From: Deltaproteobacteria bacterium
Lineage (GTDB): Bacteria > Myxococcota > Polyangia > Haliangiales > Haliangiaceae
Direction of reading: 5' to 3'
NCBI GenBank assembly: GCA_018262455.1
Contig: JAGSPR010000001.1
Location: forward strand, 1-55,101
Length of the DNA stretch: 55,101 nt
Shown here: positions 32,552 to 41,021 of the stretch, one piece after another
How positions within the stretch are numbered: position 1 is the first letter of the stretch
How the letters are laid out: the number at the start of each line of letters is the position of its first letter
Notes under the pieces: model-generated
Told to the model about the DNA's origin: nothing
What the model saw: only the letters and a program-made list of their open reading frames with translations
Databases searched by the model: none
Position numbers and translations under genes: made by a program

Positions 32552-32932
32552 TCACCGCCGTCGGAAGCCGACGACGTAGTACGCGAGCGCCCAGCGGTCC
32601 GCATCAGCGAGGTGCGCGTAACCGACCATCCGGGTGTCCGCGAGCCCCTTCGTGATGGTCGCGTAGACCTGCTCGACCGAGTCGCCCGCCTTGAAGGGCT
32701 CCTTGACCAGGTTGCGGGGCGGCGGCTTCAGCGCGAACGCGATGGGGCCGTCCCCCTCGCCGGTCAGCCCGTGGCACGAGAAGCAACCAACGTCGCGGCT
32801 CTCGTACAGCTCCCGGCCCAGCTTCACCAGCTTGGGGCTGGACGCTGGCGGGTTTGCGAAGCCGGTCGCCACAAAGGCGGTCGCCACCACGACCACGCTC
32901 GCGAGTCCGATGCTGCACCACAGTCGAACCAC
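32552..32932 (-). CDS. Monohaem c-type cytochrome
   Basis: 126 residues from GTG 32932. A signal peptide (GLASVVVVATAFVATGFA) leads into a class I cytochrome c fold with haem site CFSCH near residue 50, GDGPIAFALKPPPRN, and the Met ligand in DTRMVGYAHLADADRW. Ends YYVVGFRRR. A single-haem electron carrier of the periplasm. Its partner (for example an alternative oxidase or the decahaem cytochrome) is not adjacent. Divergent from nothing; 15 bp upstream of the M28 gene start, so likely in one operon with it. Confidence 0.85.
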   Translation of the reverse strand: MVRLWCSIGLASVVVVATAFVATGFANPPASSPKLVKLGRELYESRDVGCFSCHGLTGEGDGPIAFALKPPPRNLVKEPFKAGDSVEQVYATITKGLADTRMVGYAHLADADRWALAYYVVGFRRR

Positions 32933-32967
32933 ACGACAATGTTCGCGTGGAGCGGCGCGCCGATCAA

Positions 32968-33504
32968 TTAAAAAACCGCGAGCTGCTTCTCCATCACCTC
33001 GAAGCGCAGGTCATCGCGCTTCGGGCTGCCAAACCGCTCGTCGCCATAAGGAAACGGCCGCTTGATCCCGGTGCGGACGTAGCCGCGACGCTCGTAGAAC
33101 GCGATCAGCTCGGTTCGCACGTCGATCACCGACATCCGCATCCTTGGGACCTGCCAATCCTCGCGTGCCAGGCGCTCGGCCTCGGCGAGCACCGCCTTGC
33201 CAAGCCCGGCGCCCTGGAGCATGGGGGTCACCGAGAACATCCCGAAGTACCCGGCAGGTCCCTCGATCGCGACGTGGGCGCAGGCCACCAGGTGCCCGTC
33301 GCGCTCGGCGAGCAGCACGATGCTGCGCTCACGCTCGATGCACGAGCGCACGTCGTCGGCATCCGTCCGCCGGCCGCCGAGCAGGTCCGCCTCGGTGGTC
33401 CAGCCCACACGGCTGGCGTCACCGCGGTACGCGGACTCGACGAGCTCCACGACGGCCGGGATATCGGCGCGGGTCGCGGGACGGAACAGCGATGGCCTGG
33501 ACAT
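32968..33504 (-). CDS. GNAT acetyltransferase
   Basis: 178 residues from ATG 33504. GNAT fold: N-terminal FRPATRADIPAVVELVESAY, and acetyl-CoA binding loop FSVTPMLQGAGLGKAVLAEA (QxxGxG) near residue 100, then FYERRGYVRTG. Transfers an acetyl group to an amine; substrate unknown. Stands between the cytochrome and the divergent SDR gene. A longer upstream frame has no GNAT character. Confidence 0.85.
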   Translation of the reverse strand: MSRPSLFRPATRADIPAVVELVESAYRGDASRVGWTTEADLLGGRRTDADDVRSCIERERSIVLLAERDGHLVACAHVAIEGPAGYFGMFSVTPMLQGAGLGKAVLAEAERLAREDWQVPRMRMSVIDVRTELIAFYERRGYVRTGIKRPFPYGDERFGSPKRDDLRFEVMEKQLAVF

Positions 33505-33586
33505 GCGTGGTTCGCGCAGTGTAGCGAGCTTGCGCGGCCCGACCTGCGGATGAAACCGTTTCCGGAGCAGTATCGTCTCAGCGTAC

Positions 33587-34507
33587 ATGATCGGATCGTT
33601 CGACAGGACCGGCTTTGCACGACACCAGCGGGCGTTCCGCGCGACCGATCTCGAGGTCGACTTGCGTGGACGCGTCTGTCTCGTCACCGGGGCGAATGCC
33701 GGGCTCGGGCGCGCGACCGCGGCGGCGCTGGCGGAACGCGGCGCGACGGTCCGCTTGCTGTGTCGGGATGCTGGGCGGGGCGAGGCCGCACGCGACGAGC
33801 TGCGCCGGGCGACCGGTTCGTCGCAGATCGAGCTCGATCTCGTCGACGTCTCCGAGCTGGCGTCGGTGCGCCGCTTCGTCGAGCGCGCAAGGCTGCCCGC
33901 GGTCCACGTGGTCGTCCACAACGCCGGCGTGTTGCCGCACGAGCGCGTGCTGACGTCGGACCAGCTCGAGCTGTGCTTCGCGACCCACGTCGTCGGGCCG
34001 CACCTGCTGACCCGGCTGCTCGAACGGCCGCTGCGCGCGGGCGGTGACGCTCGCGTGATCTGGGTGTCGTCGGGCGGGATGTACACCCAGCGCCTCGAGC
34101 TCGACGATCTCGACTGGACACGACGGCCGTACAACGGCGTGACCGCCTACGCGCAGACCAAGCGCATGCAGGTGGTCCTCGCCCGGCGCTGGGCCCGCGA
34201 GCTCGAAGGCGAGGTGGCGGTCTACTCGATGCATCCCGGCTGGGCCGAGACCCGGAGCGTGAAGACCCAGCTCCCGCGGTTCCATCGCGTCATGCATCGG
34301 TTGCTGCGTACCCCTGCGCAGGGAGCGGACACCATCGTGTGGCTCGCGGCACGTCGGCCTGCCCCGGCACCGAGCGGCGGGCTGTGGTTCGATCGCGCGG
34401 CACGGTCGGCGCACTACCTGCCGTGGACCCGGGAAGACGAGGCGCGGCGCGACGCGCTCTGGACGATGGTGGAGCGCCTGACGAGCGCGGGGCTCACGGC
34501 CCGGTAG
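33587..34507 (+). CDS. Short-chain dehydrogenase/reductase
   Basis: 306 residues from ATG 33587. SDR motifs: cofactor loop VCLVTGANAGLGRATAAAL near 30 (TGxxxGxG), NAG motif (VVHNAGVLPHE), catalytic Ser in VIWVSSGGMY and YAQTK near 185 (YxxxK). NAD(P)-dependent redox of an alcohol or ketone; its layout (N-terminal extension, MHPGWAETR after the active site) is close to the DHRS12-type group of fatty-acid or retinal-like reductases. Followed by 166 bp with no gene. Confidence 0.9.
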   Translation: MIGSFDRTGFARHQRAFRATDLEVDLRGRVCLVTGANAGLGRATAAALAERGATVRLLCRDAGRGEAARDELRRATGSSQIELDLVDVSELASVRRFVERARLPAVHVVVHNAGVLPHERVLTSDQLELCFATHVVGPHLLTRLLERPLRAGGDARVIWVSSGGMYTQRLELDDLDWTRRPYNGVTAYAQTKRMQVVLARRWARELEGEVAVYSMHPGWAETRSVKTQLPRFHRVMHRLLRTPAQGADTIVWLAARRPAPAPSGGLWFDRAARSAHYLPWTREDEARRDALWTMVERLTSAGLTAR

Positions 34508-34673
34508 AGCGCGGTGATGCAACCGCGGCAACGCTGGGTCGAGCCACGTTGCCAATCGGGCAACCGGCCAGCAAGCCAGGTCCACTCTGGCACTCGAGGG
34601 TGCGAGCCACGTGGGCCAAGCACGCGAAGTCACAGGCACCCGCGAGGGCACGACGACTGCACGTGTTCGCTGG

Positions 34674-37412
34674 ATGCGGCGACGCGGTCACGCTTGTCCC
34701 CAGCCAGCGATTGGCCTTGCGATCGCGACGGTGCTGCTGGTGACCGGCGAGAGCCCGCGCGCACCCGCTGCGCAGCACCTCCCCACGAGCGTGGCAGCGG
34801 TGCCGCTCGTCACCGAGGCGCGTCCCGGCGTGGCAGCGGTGATCGGTCCGCAGCGCCTGCGGCCGATCGCAGGCTGGATCGTGGACGAGTCCGGGCTTCC
34901 GCTGGCGGGCGTCCACGTCACCTTGCGTGACGCGACCGGCACGATCTCCGATGCAGCGGACAGCGACGCCGGCGGCGAGTTCCGGATCGATCGATCGGTC
35001 GTCCCGGATCGAACGCTGCAGCTCGAGGGCGACCACGTGTTCACCGCCGAGCTGCCGTGGCACGGCGGCGATCCGACGCCGCGGATCATGCTCGCGCGCC
35101 GGGCGCATCTGGAGGCGCGCGTCATGGCCAATGGCGTCGCGGTCGCGGGCGCCGAGGTCCACCTCAGCGATGGCAGCCGGCCGACGCTCGCGACGGCGGT
35201 CAGCGATCGCGATGGAGCCGTGCAGTTCGACGATCTGGTGCCGGGCCCGTACGAGCTCTGGGCGCGCCGCGACACCGCGGTCTCGGGGCTCGCGCGGGTG
35301 GTCGACGTCGGTGGGCAGTCACCGCGGGACCTGGTGCTCGCGCTCGAGCCAGGCGGGATCGTTCACGGTCAGGTGGTCACGGAAGCCCGCGTGCCCGGCG
35401 GCACGACGGTGCAGCTGACGCCGCTCGACGTCGATCACGCGATCCGCAGCGCACAGATCGATGATCACGGCCGGTTCGCGATCGATGGGGTTCCACCCGG
35501 GCGGTGGCGGATCGAGGGCGATGCGGCAGGCTACGTGGGGGACGGCGACCAGGTCATCGATTCGCGGGGCCGCGACGACGTCACGGTGCGACTTCGCCGG
35601 GCCGGGGTCGTCAGCGGGACTGTCGTCGACCACGCCGGCACCGCGGTGATGAACGCCACGATCGTGCTGCGTCAGCAAGGCGCATCGCAGCCGGTCGAGG
35701 AACGCGCGAACGTGGCGCCTGGCCGCCTGCGCTGGGTCCATCCGCTCGCCGGCAAGCGCCTGCTGCCGAGCCGCGATGCGTTGCGGTTCGGTGCGGCACG
35801 ACCCGGGACGCGACCGGCGGAGTGCGGCCAGGGTCATTGCGGCGTCGATCTCGGCAGCCAGCGCGGTAGTGTCATCCACGCCGCGGGGGACGGCGAGATC
35901 GCGCTGGCGTTCACCGAGATCCGCGGAGAGGCCGGTCGCTACGTCGCCATCGATCATGGCGATGGCCTCCGGACGTTCTACATGCACATGGACGAGCTCC
36001 GCGCCGGGCTCGCGATCGGCCAGAAGGTCCGCGCGGGTGATCCGCTCGGCACGATGGGACAGACCGGCTTCGCGACCGGCCCCCATCTGCACTTCGCGAT
36101 CACGCAGGACCAGCACGGTCGCACCTGGTACATCGATCCCGAGCCGATCCTCCGGCATGCCGTCGTGCTGCCGGCGGCGCGGGCCCTCGATCCCCTGGAT
36201 CCGGCTGCAGCGACGACGATCACGGCGGTGCGGTCGCGCGAGCCTGCCGCGGTGCAACGGTTGACCACCGACGGTCATGGCAAGTTCCGCATCGAGGGCG
36301 TCCCCCCGGGCTCGTACGTCGCCGTCGCGTTTGCGTCCGAGCTCGCGCCGGGCACCAGCGCGTCGTTCGCCGTGCGGTCCGGTGACGAGACCGCGGACGT
36401 GGTCGTCGCGTTGCGGCCGGGCGTGACGCTCCACGGCCGCGTGATCGGGCGCGACGGCCCGATCTCGGGCGCCACCATCGTTGCCGGCTCGGGCGGCGAG
36501 TCGGCGCACAAGCTCGCGACCACGTACGCCGACCGCGCGGGCGAGTTCGCGTTGCGCGCGCTCACGGGCGAGGTCGTGCTGTCGGTCACCGCGCCCGGCT
36601 ACGGCATCATCGAGCGGACGGTGGTGCTCGACGACGCCCACCCTGCCCGCTCGCGAGCGCGCGAGGAGTTCATGCTCACGATCGAGAACGCCCAGCTGCG
36701 CGGCCAGGTGATCGCGCCAGACGGCGGCACGGCAGGCGCGGTCGAGATCCGCATCGTCGACGGCGCGGTGCAGCGCAGCGCGAGCACGGACGCGTCGGGT
36801 CGGTTCACGATCGATCGAGTCGCCGCCGGCAGCTACTCGATCGAGCTCACGTCCGCCGACTACCCCCCGCTGCGCGCGACGATCGTCGCAGATCGGTTCG
36901 CCGAGCTCCGGCTCGCCCAGGCCGGCGGCATCCGACTCCAGCTGCGCGACGCGCGCGCCGGGACTCCCCTGGCGGGCGCCAAGCTCATCGCGACCGGGCC
37001 CGACAACCGGGTCGTCAACCAGGTCGCCAGCGCGCAGGGCATCGTGGAGCTCCGGGCACTGACGCCCGGCAGCTGGACGCTGCAAGCGCGCTCCACGGGC
37101 TACGCGACAGACCACCAGGTCATCGCGGTGCGTGCCGCGCGCGTGCTCCAGGACGAGGTGCTCGAGCTATCACGCGGCGCGACGCTCGAAGGCGTGGTGC
37201 GAGATCACCACGGCCGTCGGGTGGCCGACGCCCGCGTCTGGATCGGCAACGTGTCCACCCGGTCTGACCGCGATGGCAACTTCCGGTTGGTCGACGCCAA
37301 GCCCGGCGACGGCTGGCTCGAGGCCGAGCTCACAGGCAACCACGGGGCGGTGCAGCTTCAGCTCGCCTCGGGCGAGGAACGCCACACCCTGAACGTCGAG
37401 CTTGCCGAGTAG
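34674..37412 (+). CDS. M23 endopeptidase embedded in beta-sandwich repeat stack
   Basis: 912 residues. ATG 34674 opens a signal (AIGLAIATVLLVTG, then PRAPAAQ); a GTG at 34611 would add 21 residues. From about 60 to 350 there are three or four carboxypeptidase-regulatory-like sandwich modules (IAGWIVDESGLPLAGVHVTL, GRFAIDGVPPGRWRIEGDA, VSGTVVDHAGTAVMNATIVL). At 370-500 an M23 (LytM) zinc endopeptidase is inserted: GHCGVDLGSQ (His387 and Asp391 ligands), YMHMDEL, and GPHLHFAI (catalytic and ligand His near 470). Five or more further modules run to the end (VTLHGRVIGRDGPISGATIV, RFTIDRVAAGSYSIEL). M23 enzymes cut peptidoglycan peptides; the stack probably places the enzyme away from the membrane or on the surface. 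Mid-protein insertion is unusual. Confidence 0.85.
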   Translation: MRRRGHACPQPAIGLAIATVLLVTGESPRAPAAQHLPTSVAAVPLVTEARPGVAAVIGPQRLRPIAGWIVDESGLPLAGVHVTLRDATGTISDAADSDAGGEFRIDRSVVPDRTLQLEGDHVFTAELPWHGGDPTPRIMLARRAHLEARVMANGVAVAGAEVHLSDGSRPTLATAVSDRDGAVQFDDLVPGPYELWARRDTAVSGLARVVDVGGQSPRDLVLALEPGGIVHGQVVTEARVPGGTTVQLTPLDVDHAIRSAQIDDHGRFAIDGVPPGRWRIEGDAAGYVGDGDQVIDSRGRDDVTVRLRRAGVVSGTVVDHAGTAVMNATIVLRQQGASQPVEERANVAPGRLRWVHPLAGKRLLPSRDALRFGAARPGTRPAECGQGHCGVDLGSQRGSVIHAAGDGEIALAFTEIRGEAGRYVAIDHGDGLRTFYMHMDELRAGLAIGQKVRAGDPLGTMGQTGFATGPHLHFAITQDQHGRTWYIDPEPILRHAVVLPAARALDPLDPAAATTITAVRSREPAAVQRLTTDGHGKFRIEGVPPGSYVAVAFASELAPGTSASFAVRSGDETADVVVALRPGVTLHGRVIGRDGPISGATIVAGSGGESAHKLATTYADRAGEFALRALTGEVVLSVTAPGYGIIERTVVLDDAHPARSRAREEFMLTIENAQLRGQVIAPDGGTAGAVEIRIVDGAVQRSASTDASGRFTIDRVAAGSYSIELTSADYPPLRATIVADRFAELRLAQAGGIRLQLRDARAGTPLAGAKLIATGPDNRVVNQVASAQGIVELRALTPGSWTLQARSTGYATDHQVIAVRAARVLQDEVLELSRGATLEGVVRDHHGRRVADARVWIGNVSTRSDRDGNFRLVDAKPGDGWLEAELTGNHGAVQLQLASGEERHTLNVELAE

Positions 37413-37430
37413 CGCTCGTCGCAACGCGCG

Positions 37431-39377
37431 CTACGGCGCGATCAAGGCTTCGGTCTTGATCGTGAGGCTGTAGCGCTCCTTGGCGACCTGCTGGATCGCG
37501 GTCGCGAACGTCGGGTTATCGCGCAGGACCCGGCTGAAGTCGGACTTCTCGAGCACGTAGAGATCGGTCGGCGATTTCGCGCGGACCGTCGCGGTGCGGG
37601 GGGTCGACAGCAGGACGCCGACCTCGCCGAACACGTCGCCATCGCTGAGGACCTTCAACACCTTGCCGGCATCGTCGATCACCTCGACCTCGCCTTGCTC
37701 GATGATGTAGAGCTCGCGTCCCATCTCTCCCTTGACGATGAGGAGGTCGCCGGCGGCCGCCTGCTTCGGCTTGAGCGCCATGATGACCTGCTCGAGAAAC
37801 ACCGTGTCGCCTTCCTTGAACAGCGGCGATTGTTTCAGGACGTCCTCGGTGACGACCTCGTGCCAGCGCCGGCCATCGGCCGCGATCATCTCGGCGGCGG
37901 CCTTGGGGCCCCACGTGCTGCGGACGTAGTTCGGGAAGTCCGCCGGCGTGGCGGTCCAGTGGTCGAGGATCGGCTGCGCGACGCGCCACGCGGCCTCCAC
38001 GAGATCGCCGCGCGAGAACAGCGTGGCGTCACCGTACGAGCACGAGTACAGCATGACCTCGTAGCCGGTGTAGCGAGACGCCTTGAACGCGTCGCCATAT
38101 CCGAACTTCATGTGGACCGGCTGGAGCTGCATGCGCGGCCCTGGGGTCTTGGCCTGGAACTGGATCTCGATGCCCTGGTACGGCTGGATGTGAAAGATCA
38201 GCCGGTTCGCGCCCAGGCCGGTCACCGGCGTGCCGCGGAAGATCACCTCGGGCGCCTTCTTGAACTCGACGACGATCTCGGTCCCGCGCTTCCACAGCGC
38301 CTTGCCCGATCGCAGGTAGATCGGCACGCCCTCCCACCGCCAGTTGTCGACGAAGAACCGCGCGGCGGCATAGGTCTCGGTCTTGGACTCGGGGTTGACG
38401 TCTTTCTCCTGGCGATAGCCTGGTTTTTCGGGCGACGCGCCGTACTGGCCGCGGACGACGTTCTTCGCGACCTGTTCGGGCGTGTAGTTCCGCACCGACT
38501 GCAAGAGCTTCGCCTTCTCGTTGCGGATCGCGTCGGGCTCGAACGAGCCCGGAACCTCCATGCACAGATACGCGAGCATCTGGAACATGTGGTTCTGCAT
38601 CATGTCGCGCAGCACGCCCGACGAGTCGTAGTAACCGCCGCGTCCCTCGACGTCGACCGCCTCGGAGACGTTGAACTGGATGTTGTCGATGTAGTTCTTG
38701 TTCCACAGCGGCTCGAACATCCCGTTGGAGAACCGGAACGCGAGCAGGTTCTGGACGGTCTCCTTTCCGAGGTAGTGATCGACGCGATAGATCTGGTTCT
38801 CTTGCCAGTTCGCGAGCACCTCGCGGTTCAGCTTCAGCGCGGACTGGAGATCGGTTCCGAACGGTTTCTCGACGATGATCCGCTTCCAGCCCGGACCGTC
38901 CTTGAACCCGGTCGCGTGCAGGTTGTCGCACAGCGTGCCGAAGAACCTGGGCGCGACGGCGAAGTAGAACAGCACGTTGTCGCCCGCGCCGTGCGTGGCA
39001 TCGAGCCGCTTGACCTCCGTCTTCAGGGTCTCGTAGACCTCGAGCTTGGTGAAGCTGCCGGACACGTAGTGGAACCGGCTCACCAGCTTGTCCCAGACCG
39101 CCTGGTCGAACTCCTTGCGGGTGTGGAACTTCTTGATCTCCGTGGTCATGTGCTCGCGGAACGCCTCGGTCGTCCACGGCTCCATCGCGGTGCCGAGCAC
39201 CGCGAAGTTGTCCGAGAGCAACCCGTCGCACGCGAGGTTGTAGAGCGCGGGTACCAGCAGACGCTTCGTCAGGTCTCCGGATGCACCGAAGATCACCATG
39301 ATGCAGGGCTGGCTCGGCGGGCTCACGTCCGGCGCATCGGCGGCAGGCGAGCGGAGGATCTGGGACGGATCGGGCAT
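37431..39377 (-). CDS. zwf: Glucose-6-phosphate dehydrogenase fused to cyclic-nucleotide-binding domain
   Basis: 648 residues from ATG 39377 (GAGG upstream). Residues about 25-505 are a full G6PD: coenzyme loop VIFGASGDLTKRLLVPALYN, substrate motif YRVDHYLGKETVQN near 200 and conserved downstream segments (GGYYDSSGVLRDM, NHMFQ). It oxidises glucose 6-phosphate to the 6-phosphogluconolactone, first step of the oxidative pentose-phosphate path. Residues 515-645 are a CNB domain: ELYIIEQGEVEVIDD and the phosphate cassette DVFGEVGVLLSTPRTATVRA, with the Glu and Arg that bind the cyclic nucleotide. No linker protease site or second start divides them. Usual G6PD is about 490 residues, so the CNB is an addition. 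It suggests direct cAMP or cGMP control of the enzyme (inference). Confidence 0.92.
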   Translation of the reverse strand: MPDPSQILRSPAADAPDVSPPSQPCIMVIFGASGDLTKRLLVPALYNLACDGLLSDNFAVLGTAMEPWTTEAFREHMTTEIKKFHTRKEFDQAVWDKLVSRFHYVSGSFTKLEVYETLKTEVKRLDATHGAGDNVLFYFAVAPRFFGTLCDNLHATGFKDGPGWKRIIVEKPFGTDLQSALKLNREVLANWQENQIYRVDHYLGKETVQNLLAFRFSNGMFEPLWNKNYIDNIQFNVSEAVDVEGRGGYYDSSGVLRDMMQNHMFQMLAYLCMEVPGSFEPDAIRNEKAKLLQSVRNYTPEQVAKNVVRGQYGASPEKPGYRQEKDVNPESKTETYAAARFFVDNWRWEGVPIYLRSGKALWKRGTEIVVEFKKAPEVIFRGTPVTGLGANRLIFHIQPYQGIEIQFQAKTPGPRMQLQPVHMKFGYGDAFKASRYTGYEVMLYSCSYGDATLFSRGDLVEAAWRVAQPILDHWTATPADFPNYVRSTWGPKAAAEMIAADGRRWHEVVTEDVLKQSPLFKEGDTVFLEQVIMALKPKQAAAGDLLIVKGEMGRELYIIEQGEVEVIDDAGKVLKVLSDGDVFGEVGVLLSTPRTATVRAKSPTDLYVLEKSDFSRVLRDNPTFATAIQQVAKERYSLTIKTEALIAP

Positions 39378-39506
39378 GCGAACCTCACCATCCCACGACC
39401 GCGTTCGGCTCGGAACCGCATCGGCCGCATGCTTGTTGAGAACGCGGTCGCGCGCCTGTGCGGCCGGCGTGGTAACCCGATCCAGGCAGCACGAGGGAGC
39501 GAACGC

Positions 39507-40205
39507 ATGATGAACATCCGGAGAGCCAACGAGCGAGGCCACGCCAAGCATGGCTGGCTCGACTCGCACCACACGTTCTCGTTTGCGGATTACCACGATC
39601 CTGCGCACATGGGCTTTCGCGCCCTGCGCGTGATCAACGACGACCGGGTCGAGGGAGGCCAGGGCTTCGGCTCGCACCCCCACCGGGACATGGAGATCAT
39701 CTCGTACGTGCTCGAAGGCGCGCTCGCCCACAAGGACTCCATGGGCACCGGCATGGTGATCCGGCCCGGCGACGTCCAGCGCATGAGCGCGGGGACCGGC
39801 GTGGTCCACAGCGAGTTCAACGAGTCGCCCACCGATGAGGTGCACTTCCTGCAGATCTGGCTCGTGCCTGCACGACGAGGAATCGCACCCAGCTACGAGC
39901 AGAAAGCGTTCTCCGATGCCGAGAAGCGCGGCAAGCTCCGCCTCGTGGCCTCCCCCGACGGACAGGCCGGCAGCCTCACGATCCACACCGACGCCCGCGT
40001 GTACGCTGGCATCTTCGGCCAAGCCGACCGGGCAGCGCTCGAGCTGCCCGCCAACCGCCACGCCTGGATCCATGTCGCGCGCGGCAAGCTGCGGCTCAAT
40101 GGCCAGGACCTCGGCGAGGGTGACGGCGCCTCGACCTCCGACGAGCGGAGCCTCCAGATCGAAGGGGTCGACGAAGCCGAGGTCCTCGTGTTCGACCTCG
40201 CATGA
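39507..40205 (+). CDS. Pirin-family protein
   Basis: 232 residues from ATG 39507 with GGAG upstream. Double cupin fold. The first cupin has the metal ligands HPHRDME (His57, His59) and HSEFN (His101, Glu103) within FGSHPHRDMEIISYVLEG and GVVHSEFNE; the opening RGHAKHGWLDSHHTFSFADY is typical. Bacterial pirins may oxidise quercetin or regulate pyruvate use; the real role varies. Divergent from the G6PD fusion gene, with a 129-bp shared spacer. Confidence 0.92.
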   Translation: MMNIRRANERGHAKHGWLDSHHTFSFADYHDPAHMGFRALRVINDDRVEGGQGFGSHPHRDMEIISYVLEGALAHKDSMGTGMVIRPGDVQRMSAGTGVVHSEFNESPTDEVHFLQIWLVPARRGIAPSYEQKAFSDAEKRGKLRLVASPDGQAGSLTIHTDARVYAGIFGQADRAALELPANRHAWIHVARGKLRLNGQDLGEGDGASTSDERSLQIEGVDEAEVLVFDLA

Positions 40206-40244
40206 GGTCCCCGCCCGACCCCGCCCGAGCTCGACGAGCCTCGA

Positions 40245-40664
40245 TCAGCCCACGCCGAACAGCTCGCGCAGCCAGACGACCGGTTCGGCGGGCAGCGCGA
40301 GGTTGGCGAAGCCGATCCGCAGCGTGATCTTCTCGCCGCCGCCCCACGGCCACCACAGCCCGTAGAGCACGAGCTCACCGGAAAGATCGCCGGCGAGCAA
40401 CCGTTGGCCGGCGCGCAGCCCTCCCGTGCGTGCGGCGATCGCGGCGAGCGCGGGCGGCGCCGTGGCGAGGGTCGTCGCCGTGTAGCCCGCCGGGAACGCA
40501 TGAACCGCGCTGGCCCGGACGGCGGGTTCGGCGTCGCGAGCGAACGTCGCCGAGATCGTGTGGAACCGGCCATCCCAGTCCCACGGCGGAGCAGGCCAGC
40601 TGTCCCTGAGCTGGGTCAGCTGATCGAACACTGGCCGCCACGGGTCGCGCACACCTGGGTCCAT
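40245..40664 (-). CDS. Hypothetical protein
   Basis: 139 residues from ATG 40664. No signal. Trp- and Pro-rich early part (PAPPWDWDGRFHTI), then LRAGQRLLAGDLSGELVLYG and the hydrophobic beta pair WWPWGGGEKITLRIGF near the end. No family recognised. Convergent with pirin and divergent from the Fe(II)-trafficking gene; normal codon use. Confidence 0.55.
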   Translation of the reverse strand: MDPGVRDPWRPVFDQLTQLRDSWPAPPWDWDGRFHTISATFARDAEPAVRASAVHAFPAGYTATTLATAPPALAAIAARTGGLRAGQRLLAGDLSGELVLYGLWWPWGGGEKITLRIGFANLALPAEPVVWLRELFGVG

Positions 40665-40745
40665 GGCGCCAGCGTACCGCGGCTGCATGGTTCGGATGCA
40701 GACCCAGGGTGCCATGTGATCCGGCACGCTGTAGGCTGTGCCCAG

Positions 40746-41021
40746 ATGGCCAGAATCATCAAGTGCGCGAAGCTCCAGCGGGAACTCCCAGCCCTGCCGT
40801 ACAAGCCGTTCAACGACGCGCTCGGCGAGCGGATCTACAACGAGATCTCGATGGACGCGTGGAAGCTGTGGATCGAGCATTCGAAGATGATCGTCAACGA
40901 GTACCGCCTGGACCTGACGACGCCTGATGCGCACAAGAAGCTCAAGGAACAGTGCGAAGCGTTCCTGTTCGGGGCCGGCGCCGAGATGCCGCCCGACTTC
41001 GTGCCGCCCACTCAGAAGTGA
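40746..41021 (+). CDS. Fe(II)-trafficking protein (YggX family)
   Basis: 91 residues from ATG 40746. The whole protein matches YggX: MARIIKCAKLQRELPAL (the conserved Cys7), IYNEISMDAWKLWIEHSKMI, EYRLDLTTPDAHKKL and FLFGAGAEMPPDFVPP. In other bacteria this protein guards Fe-S clusters from oxidation and helps iron delivery. Length is usual. Its TGA stop overlaps the next ATG by one base (TGATG), so translation is coupled to the radical SAM gene, a clue that both may deal with iron-sulfur chemistry. Confidence 0.9.
   Translation: MARIIKCAKLQRELPALPYKPFNDALGERIYNEISMDAWKLWIEHSKMIVNEYRLDLTTPDAHKKLKEQCEAFLFGAGAEMPPDFVPPTQK

Noticed and set aside
40952..41020. Longer start for the radical SAM gene
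   Set aside because: Would overlap the Fe(II)-trafficking gene and adds Arg-rich residues; ATG 41021 opens the B12-like fold directly.
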